Source: Pardosa pseudoannulata
Lineage: Eukaryota; Arthropoda; Arachnida; Araneae; Lycosidae
Direction of reading: 5' to 3'
Length of the DNA: 64,000 nucleotides
Assembly (NCBI GenBank): GCA_032207245.1
Contig: CM063508.1
Coordinates: 95,736,016-95,800,015, forward strand
Both the position numbers and the translations under genes were made by a program. How positions within the stretch are numbered: the first letter of the stretch is position 1; each line of letters begins with the position of its first letter. Of this stretch, positions 57,183 through 64,000 are shown piece by piece. The notes beneath the pieces are model-generated. The model searched no databases. It had not been told where the DNA came from and saw only the letters and a program-made list of their open reading frames with translations.

Positions 57183-60100
57183 GATTATAGAGAAATTACA
57201 AAAAGAAAGAAAATATTTTTTTTTTTTAATTGGTAGCTTAGCAGACTTTTACTCAGTTTACTTGGAAAATCAAGATTTTCAATGACAAAATTAATCATTG
57301 TCTAAATCCATGATTTTCCCTGACCTTCCAGGAGTGTGGAAACCATGTGTGAAACACTTGAAAATGGAAGAGGATATTAATCATAATTATACTACATCTC
57401 CCATGGTTATTAATAAACATTCATCTTCTCATTGCACAAAATTCAAAGGCAATTATTCTTTTCACACATCTTTTCAACAATTTTGGGAAAGCTTCATTTT
57501 TGCCCCGCATAAGCTTTTATATATCTAAAACTACATAATCAGAGAACTAAAAAAGTTGCATGAAACTATAAATTTTTACTGATAATTATACAATGAAAAA
57601 ACCCTCAGATTTTTAAAACCTTTATAGAAACCTACAGTTGAAATATATTGCAAAGTTCTTACATAGAGTGGAATATAAAAACCAATCCAATATAGCAGAT
57701 ACTCAGTATTATAAAATGAAATTAAGCATGTTTAGGCTTACCAAGTGTCAAATAAATCCTATCTATTATGCATCGAGAATTAAACTTTCTACAGAAAAAG
57801 AAAGAAAGAAAAAAAACTTACAGACATTTAAATTAGCTCCATAAATTTGTCTATATTGCTCAACTTCTGGTAAATGTATATCTGCAAAATCTGTTGGTGC
57901 GGGAGGAGGAGGTGGTGGTGGTGTCTTTTTCTCAGGTGGACCCTGACGTCTGTATGTTGTCTGACTTTTGCGCTTTCTGCTTCCTTTAGCAGATGAACCT
58001 CCTTTGGTGGATGAATTCCCTTTAGCAGGTGAACTCCCTTTAGAAGATGCTGAACTATTGGCAGTAGTGCTCACAGTTGGAGAACTAATAGATCGAGTTT
58101 CCACTATAGACTATAAAAATTTATGCATACTTCAATTTTACAGCATTTAAAATCTTTTCACTAAAAGTAAATAAATAAAAGGAAAGTTTTCCATAGCCAT
58201 ATATATATATATATATATAATTAGAAGTATTCCTATATCTTTTTTTTTGCTCCTACTTCACTGCTTTTACACAACAATGCTATCAAAACTAATTAACTCT
58301 AAATGCCTAATTGACGACTTGTAGCCCAGTCTCCATTTACTTCTGCACACTGAACAACTTGCAAATTAATTAAGTGCAACAGTAAAATTAGACCTGTTTT
58401 TCATACTGCTTGAACATTGTTGCAAACACACTTCTCTTATACAACGAAAAAGAATAAAGAAGATTGAATCCCTGTTAATCTACACCCATTATTAAGAGTG
58501 TTGTATATGGTTTTCAATTTTAGTCCTTCACCCCCGGTTATTTAAGTAGCCTGATAATACTCCCAATGATCCCAGACACACAAGAATAAAGGTGCATATT
58601 TTGTTCAGATTGGAGTTGTGCCTAAAGAATGACATTAAAATCATGTTGAGGGTCATAATTTGATCCTGTAGGAATTGGTTTACTACCTGGATAGTCATTT
58701 ATTTGTATATCAAATTACAAGAGCACAATAAAATTTACCAGAATAAGAACAGAGTGAGCACTTGCAAATACAAAATACATATTAATTAAAAAATTCTAAA
58801 TTAAGTACAGTAGGTGTGGCTTATTGTGATTATGGATAATGTTATCAGAATTGATACTTTAAGTAGCAAATTATTGCATATCAAGACATGTTTAAAAAAA
58901 AAAAAAAAAAACTGGTTTTTGTAGTCAGGATCTGTGCATACTATTTTTAAATCTGTTTTTTCCCAATTCAGTCAAAAATATTCCAAAATATAAAAGCAAA
59001 GGCCAAGTAAATGCCACATTACAGCAAATCAAAATCCTATTCTTAATGTAAATTCTTCAGCAAAGATGGCAATTCTCTTTCAGATCATCCATCCTTCAAT
59101 CAAGTGTCCAAGAAAAAAATTAAGAATCATTACTCATGCATGGGGTTGTTAAAGTGGGCAATGGTATGGATGTACCCAAATTCATTGATGGTTTGGTTTG
59201 GAGTGCTATAGTCTACATTTTGCAACACGGGGGCTAACGAGACCGGAACCTACAGCTTAAAGCTGATTGCAATCGGCTATGAACATCCATGCCACAGTGG
59301 GATTTGAACCCATGAATTTTGGTACTGAAAGCCAATACCCTAACCAATCGGCCCTCATTCAGCCCAAATTCATTGAAACAGTACTTACACCATCAGACCT
59401 GACTGAAAATGGCTTTGCAGAATGGATGTCAATAAAGGAGAATTTGTGAATTTGGTTTGGAGCGCTATGGTCTACTTTTTGCAACACGAGGACTAATGAA
59501 ACCGGGACCTACAGCTTAAAGCTGATTCCGAACGGCTACGAACATCCATGCCACTGTGGGATTCGAACCCACGAACTCCGGTTCTGAAGGCCAGCACCCT
59601 AACAATTCGCCCATCGTTCGGCCAATAAAGCAGAACATGTAACTGGTTACAACATCAACTGATGAAGATGTATGTAGAGCTGTATATTGTTCTACTGGAG
59701 ATAATAAGGGAAAAAACATCGAAATAAACTGAAAACAAAATTGAGAATCCTCCAACTGATACTGAATTGAGAGACATTCCATGTCTTGGAACTATGGATG
59801 CAACACAAAAGCACTGATTGGGACTTATGCAAACAGATAGATATAAATGTTTTATTAATAATTTACCGGGGAAAGAAAAGGAGGGGGAGGAAACTTTGAA
59901 AGAATTATTTTAATTGATCTATTTTAACAATTTTTTTAAAAGTACCATTTCAAGGAATCGGTACCTTCTAAACTTCCAGCTGTAAAGAAAAAAGATGTTT
60001 ATTTGTAAAATTAAAAATTTGTATTTTTTCATAATTGTCGTTTTTGTCATAAATCTGTTATTATCGAATACCATTTGTGCCAAAGTGATCACATTAAGTG

Positions 60101-62321
60101 TCACCTTCTATATTCCCTAGAACATTCATTATAAGAAAAGATATAATGTAATCTACAAAAATACTAAAATGATAAAAAAGACACAAATTTGCAAGAGACA
60201 GAAAATTATTGCAAAAATATTCACAAATCCAAAGAAACTCAATTTTTGAAACACTATACATCTTTGATAGCATAAATTAGTCAACTTTAAAGAAAAGAAA
60301 GACAAAGAGGGCTTTATTTTCCCATTTTATGAACTTATGTGGTTTCAATGTTGTTAAACCCCCTAATAATCTCACAATAGACTGTTCTACCCCGGTGGAT
60401 AAAAAGCATTTGCAATGATTTGCTACCCAATACCTCCCCAATTTTGATTAACCTCAGGGGGACTTTAATTTCTAATAAACTTTTTATTCCTAAAAATTTT
60501 TTCTTGAACAGTATGTGATAAAATGCATTAGCCTATATTATTTCCATTATACAAATTTGTATTACAGTAATTTTACCTCATAGCATACACATAAAAAAAG
60601 ATCCAGAGAAGAGCATTAACTAGCCATACCTTACATAATTTTCTTGCTTTTCCAATCTTGATAGAAAAATAATGAAGGCAATATCTTCTACCAACTATTG
60701 CAGTTTGTGTATGCTGGTGATTAATAACCCTTTAATTTTACATGGTTTAAATTTTTTACAAACCTTGCAATTTTTTTTTTAACAAAGTTGTCTAAATCAA
60801 CATTTTCTATGCGACCTTTATTATCCTTTTCATACTAAATTTAGGCAAAAATTGAATCTTAAATTTGAATTTTTACAAAAAACGCATCCATGCTATTGAG
60901 TAGTCCTCAACAAATAGTAATGAATAAAGATAGTAAAAGAAAAATAAAATAATTTTATAAACTTACAATGTTCAAGCTATTTGATGCTGAAGATTTTGCA
61001 TTACTCTTCCTTGAATTTGAAGGAGCAGCTAAAACCACAAATTAGAAAAACATAAAAATTTTAAATGCAAAATAAGGATAAAAAATAAATAGTAGAAGGA
61101 AAGTTAGCTACCTGATTTCAGTCCTTCTATAACAGGAGTAATAACTATGTTCTCAACACTTGAAGCCTCAGTTGTAGAGGCACTATTGGATGTCGTAGAA
61201 GTTGTCTATATATTAAAAAAAAAGTACACTAAGAGCAAAATATAATCTTAGCATGGTTTCTAAAAAATGACAAGTATATTATTACAGTAGAGAGCCTGAA
61301 ATCCAGACATTTTTCCAACTATTGCCTTTATTTGAAATCAGTTACAAATTTTTATCTACACATAATATTTAGAAACTATAAAAATTTTACATTGTATAAT
61401 TAACAAATTTTAAAACTGTATTTACAGCCCTCTATTCTTCTGACAATTTCTCAAGACAAAGCTTTTCACACTTTATCAGTTTTATAAATGTTCCCACACT
61501 GCAAAATCATATATATATTGCCGCATAAAGATTAGCCAACGAGCTCAGTGGCCGAATGGTCAAAGCGCGGGATCCAGACCAGAAGATTGTGGGTTCGATG
61601 CTTGCCATGGCAGTTGATCCAAAGTACAGATTTTTAATTTAAAAATGTTATTTATTGTTTTCTTATGTTTTTGAACATTCTAGATCTTTCTTTAACAAAT
61701 TAGTTATTTCTCGAATATTCTGTTCGGGTATAAAAGCTGATACACATTAGCTGTAGGCAACTTCTCGATCTTGTAAAGTTGCGAGTGACTACTTAGCTTC
61801 AATAAATTCTTCTGTTAAGTTAAACGGTGTGTTCATTCGTGATAATATATATATATAAAGGGGGGGGGCATGTCTAAGGAGACATTTAAGCATGTGCCTG
61901 TTAGAAGGCAATTGGTGAAGAAACTATTGCACTAGTAATTGAAACTTAAAAGTCCAAACCTAAAATTATGATTTTACATCTCCATACCCTTTCTTAGGAT
62001 TATAAAAATAAACACGCATTTCAAAATTTTCAAAAGGATTTCTCTAATTTTAGAGTTTTTCTTATTTTCAAGTAAATTTGAAGCGAAGCAGGAAAGTGTC
62101 AATTATTCTTTTTCTTTATATGTTTTATATATAAATTTGCAAAGGGTTCAAAATCTGGAAGTCATTTGACCATGCTATGAGGTTCTAACATAAAGACACA
62201 AATACACATTTAAAGCAACCACAAACTATAAACATAATGTTAATGTATACCATGGACATTTAAAATTTAGAGCACCCTTTGAGTGAGTTGGTATATATAC
62301 AGTTCAAGATTCAGAGGGTTA

Positions 62322-62405
<84 letters not shown>

Positions 62406-63048
62406 TAGCATTATTTTTTTTTTAGTAAACTTAGTTACATTTAAAAAGCTTTGAAGCAGTATAAAAATTTGCATGACAAACTTAAACTCTTGCCACAAAT
62501 TTAAATTCATAGTGATTTAGTTAGATAAAATGAACAAAGTGAGAATTTTGAGAATAATCTTAAGTTTATAGTCATTTTTTATTTTTCCTATTTACATTTT
62601 GTTAAGTATAATTTCTATACTTAATTCAAAAGAAATGGCAAGCATAACCTACTGCTACTAAGATAATTAGTGTAATCTAGGAAGATGAAGTTTAAAAAAA
62701 CTGAATCATACACATGCACACACACAGTCTCATTCATAAAATTACATATGGAAAAAAAAAAAGTCATACTGTGGTATTTGTGCCTCCTGAAGCATCTGAA
62801 GTAGATGTATCCATAGGTGCTGTTTCTAAAATTTGAAAAGGCAAAACAAAAATTAGATTCATAGTTTAAAAACAGAATTCGTGTTAACAAGATAATGATA
62901 ATACTGATATTTACCAACAAGTGTATTACAGTATTCAGCAAGAACATCTGTTAGATGAGATGCTAATTCATGTTTGGTTGAATTTCTTAGATCAACTGAT
63001 CTGGTTGTCAAAACACTAGATATTTTTCTCAAGCTATGGAATGTTAAA
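44252..63048 (-). CDS. Unidentified nuclear-type protein with C-terminal DEK_C domain (N-terminus off window)
   Basis: Thirteen minus-strand exons join in frame to give the last 623 residues, ending at TAG 44254-44252: 63048-62915, 62825-62770, 61205-61112, 61028-60967, 58110-57822, 53042-52500, 49570-49364, 48937-48870, 48567-48504, 47293-47223, 47116-47033, 45433-45365, 44383-44252. All have AG/GT borders and matching phases. In order: a helical N-terminal piece (~1-45, possibly the end of a helical-repeat region), Ser/Thr-rich stretches, a basic segment plus a run of seven prolines (~155-190), an acidic and then Lys/Arg-rich 180-residue exon with NLS-like clusters, a Pro/Gln/Met-rich segment (~394-461), and a DEK_C-like winged helix (~530-586) followed by a Ser-rich tail. 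I do not recognise the orthologue. Composition and DEK_C suggest a chromatin-associated role; that is inference. Confidence 0.8.
45365..47116 (-). other. DEK_C-like domain exons of the right-hand gene
   Basis: Exons 47116-47033 (28 codons) and 45433-45365 (23 codons), plus the first codons of 44383-44252. The protein reads DSVLKKHICDIVEKTDLQD, then ITMNGVIKR, then IYDMYPKFDLSYRKEFIK. This matches the DEK C-terminal fold: a first helix with an I..I..K pattern, 'L..(V/I)TM..V...(V/I)Y..YP.(F)DLS..K.FI' and a final helix. DEK_C is known from DEK, slingshot phosphatases and some other proteins. No phosphatase motif is visible here. Confidence 0.75.
48171..48227. repeat. Perfect 26-bp stem-loop
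   Basis: 48171-48196 and 48202-48227 are exact reverse complements (26 bp) separated by the 5-nt loop TATTT. It lies in the intron between exons 48504 and 47293 of the right-hand gene. The arm is not low-complexity (it contains CCAGTATTTTGCATTGTC). Confidence 0.85.
48375..48460 (-). mobile_element. SINE head fragment
   Basis: Minus orientation: AAGATCCATACAAATAGTG, AAACTCACAAAATCTGG and TACTGAGAGGCAGCAC correspond to the ATG-proximal body, B-box and head of the SINE. Confidence 0.5.
51567..51710 (-). mobile_element. Diverged SINE copy
   Basis: Minus orientation: AGTTTGGAGCACTAAATCC, then GAACATCCATACCAGCAG and a decayed B-box (GATTCAAATTCAAG). Confidence 0.5.
52258..52288. repeat. (GGAT)n tetranucleotide repeat
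   Basis: Short GGAA/GGAT array in an intron of the right-hand gene. Confidence 0.85.
52668..52730 (-). repeat. In-frame 12-bp minisatellite in the right-hand gene
   Basis: About five to six copies of a 12-bp unit (plus-strand type GGTGGATTTACA) within exon 53042-52500. They encode tetrapeptide steps such as VNPS, VSPP, VNPP and VNP, next to Lys/Arg/Ser-rich clusters. It reads without a frameshift, as expected for a unit divisible by three. Confidence 0.7.
54031..54376. repeat. Cluster of poly-A tracts
   Basis: A-runs at 54031-54058, 54101-54120 and 54341-54376 within one intron. Clean runs like these are prone to length error in assemblies. Confidence 0.9.
55537..56049. mobile_element. hAT-type non-autonomous element in the right-hand gene
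   Basis: Left end CAGAGTTCCCACGC at 55537; right end GTGGGAACTCTG ending at 56049, so the termini are inverted repeats. A related right end (GGAGTGTGGAAACCATG) appears at about 57330-57348, suggesting a second damaged copy. Target duplications are not convincing. It lies in the intron between exons 57822 and 53042. Confidence 0.5.
59189..59362 (-). mobile_element. tRNA-derived SINE with 14-bp TSD
   Basis: Same family and orientation as the copy at 42182. The flanking direct repeat CCCAAATTCATTGA is exact at 59175-59188 and 59363-59376. It is inserted in an intron of the right-hand gene (between exons 60967 and 58110). Confidence 0.88.
59449..59622 (-). mobile_element. tRNA-derived SINE, adjacent second copy
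   Basis: Full-length copy 86 bp from the previous one, same orientation, with B-box GGTTCGAATCCC on minus. The flanks share CAATAAAG-AGAA (59430-59442 and 59623-59635) in an ~18-bp imperfect direct repeat, so it inserted independently. Confidence 0.85.
61544..61613 (+). repeat. tRNA-like sequence (second SINE family head or tRNA relic)
   Basis: Has an A-box-like TGGCCGAATGG and a B-box-like GGTTCGATGC at roughly tRNA spacing. The T-stem pairs only with wobbles, and no clean 7-bp acceptor stem or anticodon arm could be drawn. It is therefore a tRNA-derived repeat or relic, not a functional tRNA. It lies directly upstream of the LTR-like block at 61.67-61.86 kb. Confidence 0.45.
61665..61850 (+). 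promoter_or_regulatory. LTR-like promoter with heat-shock elements, TATA box and poly(A) signal
   Basis: 61673-61684 reads GAA-ca-TTC-ta-GA and 61708-61725 reads TTC-tc-GAA-ta-TTC-tg-TTC. Both are alternating nGAAn/nTTCn arrays as bound by HSF. TATAAAAG follows 4 nt later (61729-61736), and AATAAA lies ~72 bp further on (61801-61806). A TATA box closely followed by a poly(A) signal is LTR-like (solo LTR or TRIM). No LTR termini or target duplication were defined. It is inserted in an intron of the right-hand gene on the opposite strand. Confidence 0.5.
62323..62402. repeat. (CA)n followed by A(47)
   Basis: CA array 62323-62356, then about 47 As, in the intron between exons 62770 and 61205. 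Confidence 0.95.
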
Positions 63049-64000
63049 CTGTAAATAGACAAATCATATTTAGTCTTATACTAATCAGACATTCATGAAC
63101 AATAAAAAAATTCTTTCTCATTTTGAAAATAAAGTACAGCTATTTGTATAACCTGGGGTAAAACAAACAAACAAAAAACACACTATTGGAAATAACACTG
63201 AAGTACTGAACTATTTTGAATTTTAAAGTTACTTTAGTTTCTCATTAAGGATTACTCCTAACTATAATTAGAAGTATACTTTACTTATTGTACAGAATAA
63301 GGGAGGTGTTATTTATTTCAATTTGTACAATAATTTATCACATAATAAATTATAATACTCTTTCTCAAATTGATAGAACAAAATACAAACACTATATTAT
63401 ATATACAAACAATAATTCACACACAGAAGTATATTTTTTATTTTTTTCAAGTCAAAGAGTGACAGAGAAGGACTCTTATAATTATTTCAATAGAAATTGT
63501 GTAAGTAAATGAAGAAAAAAATTATTTCAGAGTGATTTTAATAAATTAAGTTATAAATCAGAGTTATATGTTCAGTTATGTTATAAATCAGAAGTTTCCA
63601 ACTTGCAAAGGCTTGAAGGCCACATTGAAAACCTTAAGCACAATTGATAATTGGCTTAAGTAATATTAGTAAAATTCTGCAAATAGGAGAGAGGTACTAG
63701 TATGAAATATGTATAGTTTAATTAAAACAAATGTTTAGTCATTTGAAATGCATAAAGCAATTGAAAACTATTATTATTTATATTTTTGAGCAGTCAAACC
63801 AATATTATCTTTTAAATGTAAAAACGAACATGAGAAAGGAGGAAGTCAAAATAGAAAAGTAGCTTTTTTAAAGTTTAAGCAAATAATTAAAGCTCTCTAA
63901 CATTTATTTTACAATTTCATAAAAAAAATGGGATTAAAAACAGATGAAATGCTGTTATACCATAAATAATTGAATTTAGAACACAATCAATCAAGAATGT

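Noticed and set aside
61544..61613. tRNA gene
   Set aside because: A- and B-box-like words exist, but I could not draw acceptor and anticodon stems, so it is listed as a tRNA-derived relic only.

Overview
This window is AT-rich eukaryotic DNA (well over 70% A+T by eye) with long introns, dense microsatellites and many decayed transposons. The mix of a tRNA-derived SINE, BEL/Pao, Jockey, Tc1, hAT and piggyBac-like elements plus long AT-rich introns points to an arthropod. A chelicerate such as a spider is my guess from general feel, not from a diagnostic gene. There is no bacterial, organellar or exogenous viral gene set here.

Two split genes, both on the minus strand, account for the host coding content. 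The left gene (exons from about 18.99 kb down to 1.36 kb, continuing off the left edge) is the arthropod orthologue of the chromatin protein DEK. Eight in-window coding exons join in frame into 408 residues and contain the complete DEK/SAP-type DNA-binding region. A 5'UTR exon with YY1-type motifs lies near 18.9 kb. The right gene (13 coding exons from 63,048 to a stop at 44,252, continuing off the right edge) encodes the last 623 residues of a low-complexity, probably nuclear protein that I cannot name. Its only recognisable domain is a C-terminal DEK_C-like winged helix. So two same-strand neighbours each carry one half of the DEK domain repertoire.

Between them (about 19-44 kb) lies an intergenic transposon graveyard. 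It holds a 6.9-kb minus-strand BEL/Pao retrotransposon with both LTRs (23.72-30.59 kb), its pol split by a 1,076-bp hAT-type element with an exact 8-bp target duplication; a decayed Jockey-type LINE (31.0-33.4 kb); a second BEL/Pao fragment on the plus strand (36.9-37.5 kb); and long stretches where I see nothing. The introns of both genes hold further insertions: a Tc1 transposase remnant, a hAT (GTF2IRD2/SCAND3-like) transposase remnant, several hAT and piggyBac-type non-autonomous elements, at least twelve copies of one tRNA-derived SINE, and an LTR-like promoter with heat-shock elements.

The most interesting non-gene structures are perfect or near-perfect stem-loops in introns (twin 23-bp stems at 7.42-7.55 kb; a 26-bp perfect stem at 48.17-48.23 kb), the heat-shock-element/TATA array at 61.67-61.74 kb, and a fold-back SINE pair at 3.4-3.6 kb.
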